DNA from: Prionace glauca
Taxonomy: Eukaryota > Chordata > Chondrichthyes > Carcharhiniformes > Carcharhinidae
DNA: 64,000 nt
Assembly: GCA_037974335.1 (NCBI GenBank)
Contig: CM075760.1
Coordinates: 16,727,059-16,791,058, forward strand
Direction of reading: 5' to 3'
Position 1 is the stretch's first letter, and each line of letters begins with the position of its first letter. A program made the position numbers and the translations under genes. The notes below the pieces were generated by a model, which ran no database searches, was not told the DNA's origin, and saw only the letters and a list, made by a program, of their open reading frames with translations. Below are positions 33,355 to 45,009 of the stretch, piece after piece.

Positions 33355-34290
33355 TTTCTCATACACATGAACACAATAAATAGGAGCAGGAATGGATCAC
33401 TCGGCCTATCGAGCCTGCTCTACCATTCAATGCCATCATATCCGACCTTGGGCTTCAACTCCATTTTCCCACTAGCTCCCTATATCCCTCAATTCCCAGA
33501 CAGACCGTATATATTCCCCATCACAGTCTGAAACGTGTTCAATGAAGGAGCAGCGACAACCCTCTTTGGGGGAGAGTTTCAAAGATGCGCAGCACTTTGC
33601 GTGAAGTAAATTCCTCTGATCTCATAGAACCACTGCACTGCTGTAAGAGGCCATACGGCCCGTCTGACTCTGCAACGACTATCCGACTGAGACCACATCA
33701 AGGTCCCATTCCCGCAGCCCCACGCACCCATCCTGCTAATCCCCCTAACCTACACATCTTTGGACACTTAGGGACAATTTGCCAAGTCCAATCGACCTAA
33801 CCAGCACATCTTTGAGCTGTGGGAGGAAACCGGGGTACCGGGAGGAAACCTATGTATAAACGGGGAGAATGCACAAGCTCCAGACTGCCCTAAACGCTCT
33901 TTTTGCTGATGCTGTTTTAGATTCCCGCCCAGTGGAAACAATCTCTCAGCGTCCACCCTCTCGACCCCATTCATAATGGAGCAGGTTTTTATGAGATCAC
34001 CTCTCATTCCTCAAAACGCAAGAGAATTTCAACCGAATTTCCTCAAGTTCTCATCACAGCGGAAACCCGAGCTTACGGGGCAAACTAACGACCCTTCACC
34101 ACACTGTCTGCAATGCAAGAATATCTTTTCTTAAATATGGAGACCAGCATTGAGAAGAATTTCCCACATGCGGTCTCAATAAACCCTCTGAACTGTAGTA
34201 ATAACGACTTATTGCTGAACTCCATTCCTTTGACAAGAAAGGTCAAAATGCCATTTCCCTTTCTAACAGATTGCTAACAAACTAACTTCC
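33355..34290 (-). mobile_element. CR1-like LINE subfamily F, split by a SINE
   Basis: Pieces at 33355-33621 and 33893-34290 carry the minus-strand LINE C-terminus (GAATGGATCACTCGGCC, AGTGGAAACAATCTCTCAGC, TGAGATCACCTCTCATTCC). Heavily diverged. Confidence 0.7.
33622..33892 (-). mobile_element. V-SINE inserted in a LINE
   Basis: Reversed tail and V-domain (GGGAGGAAACCGGGGTACCG) lie between two consecutive parts of a LINE. Confidence 0.7.
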
Positions 34291-34490
34291 TGCGCTCCTA
34301 TGTACAAACAAAACCACCCACTTTTTCAACCATGCCTCTTTTTGATACTTTCATGATCATGGGAATAACTAATCACTTTTTAAAGTCACGTTGGAAATGT
34401 CGACTCTCATATGAGCTGCCTTCATCCACTTCAAACTCCGTTGCACTTACTGTGTGTACTTTAAACTATATTTTCCAGGAAGAGTTAAGC

Positions 34491-34563
34491 AGGCTCCAGC
34501 GAGAGTCGAACTCGCGACCCCTGGTTTACGAGACTAGTGCTCTAACCACTGAGCTATGGAGCC
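34491..34563 (-). tRNA. tRNA-Thr-CGT: tRNA-Thr (CGT)
   Basis: 73 nt. The acceptor GGCTCCA/TGGAGCC pairs perfectly, with box A TAGCTCAGTGGTTAGAGC, loop CTCGTAA (CGT, reads ACG) and box B AGTTCGACTC. Its body resembles vertebrate tRNA-Thr(TGT). The anticodon stem has one A.C mismatch (CTAGT/ACCAG). Confidence 0.9.
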
Positions 34564-34894
34564 AAAGGCTGCGTGTTTCTTGCATCAAACGTAGCATAAT
34601 CCGCGAAACAAGGAACAGTCTGAATTTACAGATGGGTGACCTTGAGTGGATGTGTGAGCAATTGAGATGGACAACAGGGAGTTACAAAATGCGATGTGAA
34701 AACGGTAGAATTTAAGGCGTTTCAAATACTTCCAATGATCAGTACCTGCTATGTGTCTGTTTAGAGAATATTCTTCAGAGCTTTATGCTGATTTCATACC
34801 TCTGACTTTTCCAAATATGACACAAGTTTATCCAGCTGAATAATTTACTTTTTTTACTCACTTCATAGTCTCGCTGTGTTTTACATTTAATAAA

Positions 34895-36240
34895 GAATTC
34901 ATGAATCCACGCTGTGTCTGCTTGATCGAACCATTCTTTTCCAAGTGCCCTGCTATTTCTTCATTAATGATCGATTCCAGCATATTCCCAACCACAGATG
35001 TTAAGCTAACTGCCCTGTAGTTACCTGCCTTTGGTTGACCTCCTGTTTTAAACAGTGGCGTTACATTAGCTGTTTTCCAATCAGCACTTCCACAGAGTCC
35101 AGCAAATTTTGATAAAATACAACGAATGTATTTGCTATTACTTCTGCCATTTCTTTTAGTGCCCTGGGATGCATTCCATCCGGACCAGGGGACTTGTCTA
35201 CCTTTAATCCCATTACTCTACCCAGCATTGCTGTTTTAGTAATATTGATCATTTCAACGTCCTCACCCCCATGTCTATCGATTATTGGTGTGCTATTTGT
35301 ATCCTCCACTGCGAAGACCGACACAACAAACTTGTTTAAGGGCTCGGCCATTTCCTTGTTTCCCATTATTAATCCCCCTTCTCACTTTCTATGAGTCCAA
35401 CATTTACTTTAGCTGCCCTTTTCCATTTTATATATTTGTAAATATTTTACTATCAGTTTTCGTATTTTGTGCGAGTTTACTTTCATAATCTATCTTTCCT
35501 TTCTTTTTTTGTTTTCTTAGTAGTTCTTTGTTGTTTTTTAAAGTTTTCCCAATCTTCTAGTTCCCCAGTAATTGTGGACACTCTGTATTCATTGGTTTTT
35601 AATTTGATACTCTCCTTTATTTCCTTAGTTATCCATGACTGGTTATCCCTTTTCTTACATTCCTTCTTCTTTCAATGGAATATATTTTTGCTGAGTACTG
35701 AGTAAAATTTCCTTAAAAATCCCCTATTGTTCCTCAACTGTCCCATCAATTAATCTGTGTTCCCTGTCGACATTAGCCAACTCCGCCCTTATCATATTGT
35801 ATCTCCCTTGCTCAAGCAGAGAACACTGGTTTGGGACATAGCTTTCTCACCCTCCATCTGTATGAGAAATACAACCATATTGTGATCACTCCTTCCAAGA
35901 GAATCCCTAACAAGGAGATCATTAATTTTACCTCATTACACAAGACCAAATCCAAGATAGCTTGCTCCCTTGTAAGTTTTGTAACATACTGTTCGAGGAA
36001 ACTATCTTGACAGCATTCTAAGAACTCATCCTCACGTCCACGGCATCCAACCTGAGTTGACCAATCAATATGTAGGTTAAAATCCCCTATGATTATTGTT
36101 GGTCATTTTTACATGCATCGGTTATTTGTTTGTTTATAGCCCGCCCCACCTCGAAGTTATTAATTGGGGGCCTATAGACTGCACCCATCAGTGACATTTT
36201 TCCCTTTACTATTCCTTATCTCCATCGACATTGATTCTAC
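34895..36240 (-). mobile_element. CR1-like LINE with part of the endonuclease domain
   Basis: Read on the minus strand, the order is the end of an APE-type endonuclease (GDFN-like box, then HIDWSTQVGCRGREDEFLE, LDLVLCNEVKLINDLLV and GRSDHNMVVF), a linker, and the start of RT ([20 protein letters not shown]). The SDHN catalytic motif is recognisable. Several frame breaks occur. This is the only piece in the window with EN sequence. Confidence 0.8.
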
Positions 36241-36670
36241 ATTTTGGAACAACCAGAACTGTACGCAATACTCCAACTGTGGCCACAGCAGAGTTTTGTA
36301 CAGTTACAAAATGACCTCACGGCTCCGAAATTCAATCCCAATAAAAGCTAACACATCGTACGCCTTCTTAACAACCTTATCAACCTGGGTGCCAACTTTC
36401 AGGGATCTATGCACATGTGTACCGAGATCCCTCTGCTCGTCGACACTACCAAGAGTCCTTCCATTTGCCCTATATTGTGTACTCCTATTACCCTTACCAA
36501 AGTGAATCACCTCACACTTTTCCGCATCAAACTCCATGTGCCACCTCTCAGCCCAGCTCTGCAGCTTATCTATGTCCCTCTGCAAACTATAACATCCATC
36601 CTCACTGTCTACAACTCCTCCGGCTTTGATGTCGTCAGCAAATTTACGAATCCACCCTGTCATTCACTCA
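36241..36670 (-). mobile_element. CR1-like LINE fragment, RT C-terminal half
   Basis: MTGWIRKFADDIKAGGVVDS to VLAFIGIEFRSREVILLYKT. FADD is present; both ends are cut off. It abuts the previous element and seems a separate insertion of another subfamily. Confidence 0.8.
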
Positions 36671-36783
36671 CTCATCTGTGCCAATTTATACAAGATGTGG
36701 GACGGCGAGTGTTCACATTGCGAGGAGTCACACCGTGGAAACGACAGCACTCTGATCTATGATACTAGGCTTTTCTACCAAGT

Positions 36784-36785
<2 letters not shown>

Positions 36786-36868
<83 letters not shown>
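36786..36868. repeat. CA microsatellite
   Basis: About 83 bases of CA dinucleotide with one CATA break. Confidence 0.97.
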
Positions 36869-37416
36869 TTGCTCAAGCATTGCCTGTCTCCAGTCGAATG
36901 GTTATTGATGTGTGACACCAACTGTTCCTTTATTTCAAAGAAGAGTCAAAGAGTAACTTTCATCAAGCTTACTCCTCCAAATATGATTTACACATCGTCT
37001 CGATAATAAATCTTTAGATGACCGAGATTTATGTGAGAAAATAAACAAATGAAATGCAGGATTGCAATTATTTCGCCCCAAAATAATAAAGTCCAAGGTG
37101 AATTTCGTAGATAAGAAGTGTTTCGCTTGCTGTTTGTAGGTCGGAAAGCGGGTTCATTGTATCACTTTTTAAAGGAAATATAGCATATTAACCTTAGTTA
37201 TCATTTGTCATTTCTGTGAAATCTATCTTGTGCTCGCTGAATGTCACAGCAGGAGCATAGGATGTGCAAAATGGTCATAGTGACTTCAGGTGTTTTAGAT
37301 GTACATCTAATAAAAATAATTAGGCAGAAGGAACGCAGTTTGATGATAACTCATGATCAAAATGAAGGGCGGAGTAGACTCAGAAATAATGAATGCACTA
37401 CTCATGCTTCTAATTT

Positions 37417-37598
37417 CAAAGAACAAAGAACAAAGAACAACACAGCACGGGAAACAGGCCCTTCGGCCCAACGAGCCCGCGCCGCCGTCCCATGGTCAGT
37501 GACCTATTCATGATTTTAGTCTATGCCTAATGTGTGAGGATCAGGGAGGTCCAATATAGGGACAATTTGTTACCCAATCAATCAGCCTAAAAGCACAG
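37417..37598 (-). mobile_element. SINE, 5' truncated, nearly identical to the 24.4-kb copy
   Basis: Over about 175 bases it differs at only a few positions from 24417-24592. It stops before the V-domain. Confidence 0.85.
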
Positions 37599-37954
37599 TT
37601 TCCAAAACTCTCAGAAGGAAATACGCGCCTAACTATTCTGATATCTGTGAGCGAGATGTAATTGGGCAGAAATGAGAAGAGATGGTCTTTGAATTTGAGA
37701 TTAGTGCCCAGATCAATATCTCCCCTCACCTGCTGTTCTTGATGTAGACACGAAGGCAATGTTTGTGGGAGGTGGAGGTAACCATGGAATGAGCAAGCAG
37801 CAGTTTGGTTAGGTATACAATGGGATCATCCCCCTTGCCAATGGTGCAATGTGGAGGTACCAAACAGTGAGCGAATCTGTTTGTTCACCGGTCTGTAACT
37901 AAGGTGCCATTTCTAACTTAATTATTCCTCTGGAGACGTTCACTCAGAATAAAA

Positions 37955-40195
37955 ATGGAACACGATGAAACCACTGCAGAGCGCAGCTCTCAGCTTCATT
38001 TCACTTTCTGGGAGAGGATGCATGGACCAGCGAAAGGTCTCTTCTTCGCCATTTCTTATCCCATTCTCGCTGCCGTTGGTGTTCCTGGTAGGTGAAAGAT
38101 CCCAAATCATTCTCATGAATTGCAATGTATGGCGTTGCATAAACATTAACATCGAATTGTTTAATATTCGGTTTTATTCAAATGTAGTGAAACCCGATCC
38201 AGTGTTTTAAGTGTTGTGCAGGATAAAGCCTATAAAGTGACCTGTATTTCATCCACTGGTATACACAGTCTTAGAAAATGAGCTATTGCGATCTAATCAT
38301 TCAATTAGATGCATCGACATAGAACATGCATTCAGTAGTTACATGAAACTATGCTGCGACCTCCAGCAGTTAGTAATCGTTGATTTGAATGAGGTGGCAT
38401 TGGGCTGTCCACATTGTTACTGAGGTTTTAACAAATTAAGAATTAATTATTGAAACTTCTGATAAAATTTGAGGGGGTTAAGCATATGCATTTTCCCTTG
38501 TGTTAGTAAGTCTGGTAAATGTCAGATGAATATATTTTTAATCACTAGTTGCATCCATGTAGAAATGGCAAGTCGAATATGTCTTGCCCATCTCCATCTT
38601 TCATTTGAGAAGGTGATGTAGCGTTTGTTTCTTCAGGCACCCGGATAAGTAGAATGGGGATACTTCACAGAATTTTAACACATCAACTTTATACGAACAA
38701 CAAAATGACTTAGAATTGTCGAACAAATTTATTTTCTAAGGATCGTCCTGAAGAGCAAAGGGAAAGTTTAGTCTTTGAAAGAAGGAGCTCCAGCAGTTAG
38801 TGTCTTGGCAGGTAAAGGCACACTGAAAAAAAAACAAATCAGCAGCATGGAAGTCCATAATAGGAGACACGGTGTGATCTCAGGTAGTTGTAGCGTGTTA
38901 TCAAAATCTGGGAAGGCGAGATGTTGGAGGGATTGACAATCCGAAGAACGAGATTATAAAAAGAGAGACGGTGCCTTAATGGGGGCTGATAGGGCTGATG
39001 GATGGATGGGATTAGTACGAAGAAGAAGTGACAGTAAGTTTTCGGAGAATCTGAAATTTGATAGTTATCTCAGGGGATCACCTCAGTGACCAGAGCGCGG
39101 AGTTAAAATTTGGACTGATTCCCCCTAACTTAAAAAACATTAATCCAGTTTTGAATGTCATGTCATTGCCGAGACCTTACAATCACTGGAGCCTGAAGTT
39201 GGCAAAGTGAAGGATGGGGTGGTTTTCAGTAACTGATTGGAGAGCGCAGCGGCTGGTGTTTACATCCCTCTCAGTAACACCTCTCTCTGCCTCTTTCTAT
39301 TTCAGCCAACTTGGTGACGATCGTAATCTTATCCCGAGGACGGTGCGGACTGTCAGGGTGCATCACCTACTACCTGATCGCGATAGCGTTGGCTGATTTC
39401 CTTGTCATCATCAGTGCCGTCATCCTCAACCGAATTGGCCGCATCTACTTTCAGAACAGCGTCCTGTCTACCACTCCCGCATGTACACTCACCAATCTGC
39501 TGGTCTATTTTACCCGGGATGCATCTGTCTGGTTGACAGTGGTTTTTACCATCGACCGTTTTGTGGCCATCTGCTGCCAGAACCTGAAGACCAGATACTG
39601 CACTGAGAAAAAAGCATTGCTGGTTATAGGAATAGTCTGTGTCCTGAGCTGTGTCAGGAATGTCCCTTTCTATTTCTCTTACCAGCCCCTGTACATCCTG
39701 GACGGGGTGCCCTGGTTCTGTGTTTTTAAGCCCAGTTATTACACGCTGCCCGCCTGGCAGACATTTAGTTGGCTGGACAACGTCTTAACCCCATTTCTCC
39801 CGTTCCTCCTCATCCTGCTTCTTAATGCTCAAACCGTAAAACACATCTTAGTGGCCAGCAGAGCTCGCAGGAGACTCCGGGACACGGAGGGTCACGGGGA
39901 CCCAGAGATGGCCAACCGCAAGAGGTCCATCATCCTGCTGTTCGCCATCGCCCTCAGCTTCCTCCTCCTCTGGGTCACCTATGTCATATACTTCCTCTAT
40001 GTCTGGATTACAGGTCTGGGCTACCGCACCAGCCTGGATTTCAAAGACCCACGGTACATCTTTCAGGAAACAGCAAACATGCTCCAGCTAGTCAGTTCCT
40101 GCAACAACGTCTTCATCTACGCAGTCGCTCAGACTAAGTTCCGAGAGGACCTGAAGAAGGTTCTGCTGAGCCCCTTCACCAAGCTCACTGGCTAA
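37955..40195 (+). CDS. GPR139-like class A GPCR, two exons (37955-38087, 39306-40195)
   Basis: A seven-pass plasma membrane receptor of 340 residues. Exon 1 starts at an ATG in AAAAATGG and encodes the N-terminus and first half of TM1 (ISYPILAAVGVP). The intron is GT..AG, phase 1, 1218 bp. Exon 2 continues as ANLVTIVILSRGRCG through TM2-TM7 to a TAA at 40193-40195. Features: Cys104 and Cys183 for the TM3-ECL2 disulfide, DRF (128-130) in place of DRY, and NVFIY (312-316) in place of NPxxY. There is no CWxP in TM6, where SFLLLWVTYV is found. The tail is short (KFREDLKKVLLSPFTKLTG). The layout and the VPANLVTIVILSRG signature fit the GPR139-like receptors expanded in fishes. The ligand is unknown. 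No frame break, so probably functional. Confidence 0.92.
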
Positions 40196-40394
40196 AACAG
40201 ACATCAGCACGTGTTTGGGTTTCATCAATTTAGACCAATGTGTATCCCGTCTGTCTGAAATCAGACACTATTGGGCTTTAGTTACAGGACTTAGGAGATG
40301 TAAGCGCCATAATCCAGTTCTCACAGCCCCCGTTATTGTTCTGAATGAATGCTGAGTTATTGTTAACTTCCTAGAAGAGATAATGTAGTGATGG

Positions 40395-41150
40395 AGATTT
40401 TCAGCATTGAAAGAGGCCCTTCGGCCATATGACTCCTATCTCATCACATCCCATTTTGCCTCAGGTAGTTCTCTTCTTTGCATGCTATGACTTTTCAAGT
40501 GTTCATCTAAATGCTTCTTAAATGTGAGTGTTCTTTCCCCTGCCATACTTTCGGCTGTGAGTTCCCGATTCCCACCGCCATCTAGGTTAACGAGTTTTTT
40601 TTTTGCAAGTCCCCTTTCAATATCATGTTCCTATCCTTAGATCTATGCCCCTGGTTATTGACAAATTTACTAAGCGGAATGGTTATTCTCATCTGGATAA
40701 TCTATATCCCTCATAGTTTGGTACAAATTAGTGCGTTTCCCCTCATCCTTCTCCACATTAAGGAAAACAGCCCCAGGCTATCCAGCCTCTTTTCATCGCT
40801 GCAAACTTCACCCCAGGCTGCATCCCGTTCAATTCCCTTAATATCCTTTCTAATACAACAACATCTGTATGTGTAGTGAGCTGAACCCTCGAATGTGTAC
40901 TGAATCGAAACTATTCTCCTTGTTAAAGTAGTTTGGCACCAGTATCATCCGAATGAATCTGCACATGGTTCACTAACCGTGGAATAATGGGAGTTTTATA
41001 CAGCAACAGCATAACTCCTGAGCTCGTCTCATCAATGCTTCTGGTAATAAAGGCAAGTACACCATGTGAACTCTTAACTACATCATCTGTCCTGCGCTTT
41101 GCATCCTATCACTGCCTTTCACTATCTGTGTTTGTTCTCAGCCTGTTGCC
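40395..41150 (-). mobile_element. Very old LINE remnant
   Basis: Fragments such as AGGCCCTTCGGCC, GGAAAACAGCCCCAGGCTAT and AAAGGCAAGTACACCATG keep the order of a minus-strand CR1-like LINE C-terminus. No frame remains. Confidence 0.55.
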
Positions 41151-41329
41151 CCTGTGACATTTCCAGTTCGGAAGCAAAACTACAAATTCTCACTCCACTG
41201 ATGCTGACAGAATTGCTTTACACCAGGAAGCAATTCAGGATTGCTTACAAAGACATTATTTGTTAATATATCGAAACCAGCCTGCGAACCTGCAAGGGCT
41301 GAACACGAATCACTAACGCACCAAAATGG

Positions 41330-42015
41330 TAGGGCGTTTAGGAAAATTACAAATCATCGAGATCTAGGGGTACAAGGTCAGAGCTCATTGAAAGTGGAGT
41401 TACAGGTGGACATGATGGTGAAGAAAGCATTCGACATGCTTAGTTTCATTGGTGAGAACATTGAATGCAGGCGTTGTACTAGACATTGGAATACTGTGTA
41501 CAGTCCTGGTCACTGTATTATAGAAAGGATATTATTAAACAAGAAAGAGTGCAGAAAAGATTTACGAATGTGCTCACGGGACTTGATGGTTTGAGTTACA
41601 AGATTGTTACAAGATTACAAGATTGGATAGATTGTTTTTTTTCTGGAGCGCAGGAGGCTGAGGGGTTATCTTATAGAGGTTCATGTAATAATATGGGGCA
41701 TAGTTCAGTTTAGATAGTGCATATATTTTTCCAACTGCATTGGTGTCTAAATCTAGAGGGCATAGGTTTAACGTGAGTAGGGAAAGATTTAAAAGAGTCC
41801 AGAGGCACTTTTTTTTCGCACAAAGGGTCGTGAATGTCTGGAACAAGTTGCCAGAGCTAGTGGTACAGGCGGGTATAATTTTGTCTTTAAAAAAAACGCC
41901 AGCTATCGAGGAATATGGGCCAAACTCAGGCAATAGGTACCATTTTAGTTGTTTAAAAAGGGCGGCATAGATATGTCGGGCCGAATGGCCTGTTTCAATG
42001 CTGTAAAACTCTGTG
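41330..42015 (+). mobile_element. Decayed LINE, subfamily E-like
   Basis: ATACTGTGTACAGTCCTGGT, GAGTGCAGAAAAGATTTACG, CACAAAGGGTCGTGAATGTC and a 3' end GGGCCGAATGGCCTGTTTC follow the LINE order with several frame breaks. Confidence 0.75.
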
Positions 42016-43051
42016 AGTGATTGACTCTGTTTCATCTTCCTGATTCTCCCAGATACTGATTACAGATGAGTCAGCCTCGGATTTAAATGGATGAAGGAGA
42101 TATCATTATGCTGGGTTGTAAAATGCGATTGGCTGAGTAACTTGTCAGGAATTATAATTGCTGTATGTTTGCTGAACTTAACTGATTTTTAAACTAACAT
42201 GAGGCGGGAATGATCGATAAGAAAATCTATAATTGATCTGTTATTGATTGTACACGTTAGATTCATTGGAAAGTTCTGCGCTCTGTTCCAGAGCCACTTA
42301 ACCCTTTCTGTCATCTCCCAGAAGCTGTTTGTTGTGTTTTTGTTTTAAATAAATATTACGTCTTTATACAGAGATATCTGCCTCGTGAGTTTATATTCTC
42401 TGTAGTTAAAGACAGTATTGGTCACCTCAAATTATCCCATAACACTAGCCATAATTTGGAAATGTGTAATTTATTATGTTCTTATGTGAAATCCGCCTCA
42501 ATCTCTTGGTTGAACCTGATGGTTTGCACCTCTGTTCTGCCTGTGTTCTGTATCTAGCTTGTGGTATGCCTGACTTGTAAGTATTGCATCAGACGATGTA
42601 TAGAGAAACTCACTCTGTTAACCCACGCTGTTGCGACTCTGATAGTGTTTTTAAGGGGCAGGGAAAGGAAACTATTTCCTCCCAAACACGAACCCCCATT
42701 GGTCGCGGATGAAGCAGAACCTTTACTGTTTAGAATTACCTGAAACTCGGTCAATGACAGATCAGTTAATGAGTGAAATCATCGGTGTCTCCGCCTTCTT
42801 CACTCATTCTGTCTCTGGATTTTATCTAAGACAGGCAGAGATGAAGATGTATTTACACGGATTGGCCACGGGGTGGCGCAGTGACTCTTTCACTGAACGG
42901 CCTTGAGTTCAACCACATCCCAGACATGACCGGGGGAACATTCCTGTCTGGGAAAAGGGGGAAACCCTATAATAGGGAAAATGGGGTGGAGGTGATGGGT
43001 TCGGAGAACAGAATGAAGCCAAGCCAGAGATGGTTAAAGTTTAATTCAATA

Positions 43052-43057
43052 TTTATT
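43052..43057 (-). terminator. Poly(A) signal for membrane IgM mRNA
   Basis: AATAAA on the minus strand about 450 nt after the TM2 stop codon. It is the first good one that I see downstream of TM2. Confidence 0.6.
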
Positions 43058-43517
43058 TCAAAAATTCAGAGAATATTTTACAGCAAAATTATTTTTTTGA
43101 GACACGGAAGTGAACACAGCGATCGAGATTCACATTGAGAACAGAACACATGCACAGAGAATCCGTCAATATTTGTACATCTGTTCCATACACCAGAAAG
43201 GGAAAACAGGACATTAATAGAATGAGGAATTAACAAAGGTGAATAAGGAATTAGAAACGTTTCTTATTTATCCATGAAATTTAAATACGGGAAAACGATT
43301 AATCACAATTAACTTTGTAAGAAAAAGGTGTCGTATATTTCACACTGAAAATTGAAATAAGGTCTATGATTGCTTCAGTTTCAGATTCAGAATGATAAAC
43401 TGTAAGAATTTTACTGATAGAGTCACCAAGAGGAGATATTGTACATGAGCCACACAGAGATCTTGATAATCAGCTGAGGGGAATCTGCAGCGTCCAAAAT
43501 TCAACCCATCATTTGAT
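43058..43517 (-). CDS. ighm: IgM TM2 exon (coding 43509-43517) and 3' UTR
   Basis: After the acceptor ATTTTACAG the exon encodes only Ile-Lys-stop, joined in phase 0 to TM1. The cytoplasmic tail of membrane IgM then ends ..TLVKIK, close to the very short KVK tail known for mu chains. The remainder up to the AATAAA is 3' UTR. Confidence 0.88.
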
Positions 43518-43657
43518 CTGTAAAATAAAGATACAATATTGAAGCAGATGTTTATGATGTGGGACATTAATGTTAGAGTTTTTAATCAGTGAAACATTGA
43601 GAGATTTTTCAAATCCATTCTGTCAGTTTGCAATGTGAGTGAATTGAATCATCTCAC

Positions 43658-43785
43658 CTTCACCAGAGTGACGGCAGTGCTGTAGAAAATGCTCAGGAAG
43701 AACAGGACGATGAATGTGGAAGCGGTTGTCCAGATGTTGCTGTTATCATCCTCATTGTCTTCAATCCAGATGCGGTCGGTGAGGT
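43658..43785 (-). CDS. ighm: IgM transmembrane exon TM1
   Basis: A 128-nt exon flanked by CCCCTAG and GTGAGA. It encodes an acidic extracellular linker ([19 protein letters not shown]) and the membrane helix ([20 protein letters not shown]) ending TLVK. The polar Thr/Ser/Tyr face of the helix is the one expected to contact the signalling partners. It joins in frame (phase 1) to the cryptic donor within CH4, giving DKSS-D-LTDR. It anchors the B-cell receptor in the plasma membrane. Confidence 0.95.
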
Positions 43786-44189
43786 CTAGGGGCGGAGACC
43801 AGAAATTGAAATTAAATTACTTTATTTATCCAGGGATTTTTTTTCTTTTCCCTGTTCTCCTTCATAAACTGTTAATGTATTCTCTGTATATTTTTCAATG
43901 TCTATCTACTCTTAATTCAGGACATCCAGTAACCGATCTCCGTAACTATGTTCACACTTGATCGTTATGTACCTTCCTTGGACAGTCCATGCCAGAAAGC
44001 ACTGAAGCTGTTTTCTTGAGTATCAGTTCATTTTTGATGAATTTGGCACTATCCCTCATTGAAGAATATTATGACTGATATGGAGGAACGTTCACTGATC
44101 AATTATTGTTTCTAAAGATGGTGACTGACATGTAAACTGTGACTGTTGCTGTTTGAGCCGGGATATAATTTCTGATCTCTTATTTATGG

Positions 44190-44995
44190 TTGAAATTGTG
44201 AGGTGGTCCACTTTGGTAGGAAGAATGGTAGGAAGGAATATTACTTACGGGGCGAAAAACTGCAGCAGGCGACGGTGCAGAGGGACCTTGTGCATGAGTC
44301 GCAAAAATCCAGCTTGCAGGTGCAGCAGGTGGTCAGGAAGGCTAATGGGATGCTGGCATTCATAGCGAAGGGGATTGAATATAAAAGTAGGGAGGTCTTG
44401 CTGCAACTGTATAGGGCATTGGTGAGGCCGCAGCTGGAGTACTGTGTGCAGTTTTGGGCGCCGCACCTGCGCAAAGATATTTTGGCCTTGGAGGGAGTGC
44501 AGAGAAGGTTTACTAGGCTGATACCGGAGTTGAGGGGGTTGAGCTATGAGGAGAGGCTGAATAAACTAGGCTTGTACTCGTTAGAGTTTAGAAGAATGAG
44601 GGGAGATCTCATTGAGACGTATAAGATGATGAATGGGATGGTTAGGATAGAGGTGGAAAGACTCTTCCCGCTCAAAAAAGATAGTAGGACTAGGGGGCAC
44701 AGCCTCAAGATAAAAGGGGGGCGGTTTAGAACGGAGTTGAGGAGGAACTTCTTCACTCAAAGGGTGGTGAATATCTGGAATTCTCTGCCCGTTGAAGTGG
44801 TGGAGGCTGCCTCGCTAAATATTTTTAAGACGCGGGTTGATGGGTTTTTGATAATAGAGGGGATTAAGGGTTATGGGGAGAGGGCGGGAATGTGAAACTG
44901 AGCAGCGACAGATCAGCCATGATCTTATTGAATGGCGGGGCAGGCTCGAAGGGCTAGATGGCCCACTCCTGCTCCTATTTCTTATGTTCTTATGT
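44190..44995 (+). mobile_element. LINE subfamily B in the CH4-TM1 intron
   Basis: A 5'-truncated copy with an open frame of about 230 codons (VHFGRKNGRKEYYLRGEKLQ to GYGERAGM), antisense to the IgM gene. Three codons are lost at RDL(GVL)VHESQ compared with sister copies. The RT core is absent. Confidence 0.92.
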
Positions 44996-45009
44996 TGTTA
45001 TGTAAGTAG

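Noticed and set aside
42863-42945. Possible SINE head near GGGGTGGCGCAGTGACTC
   Set aside because: The box A likeness is weak and neither box B nor the V-domain follows.
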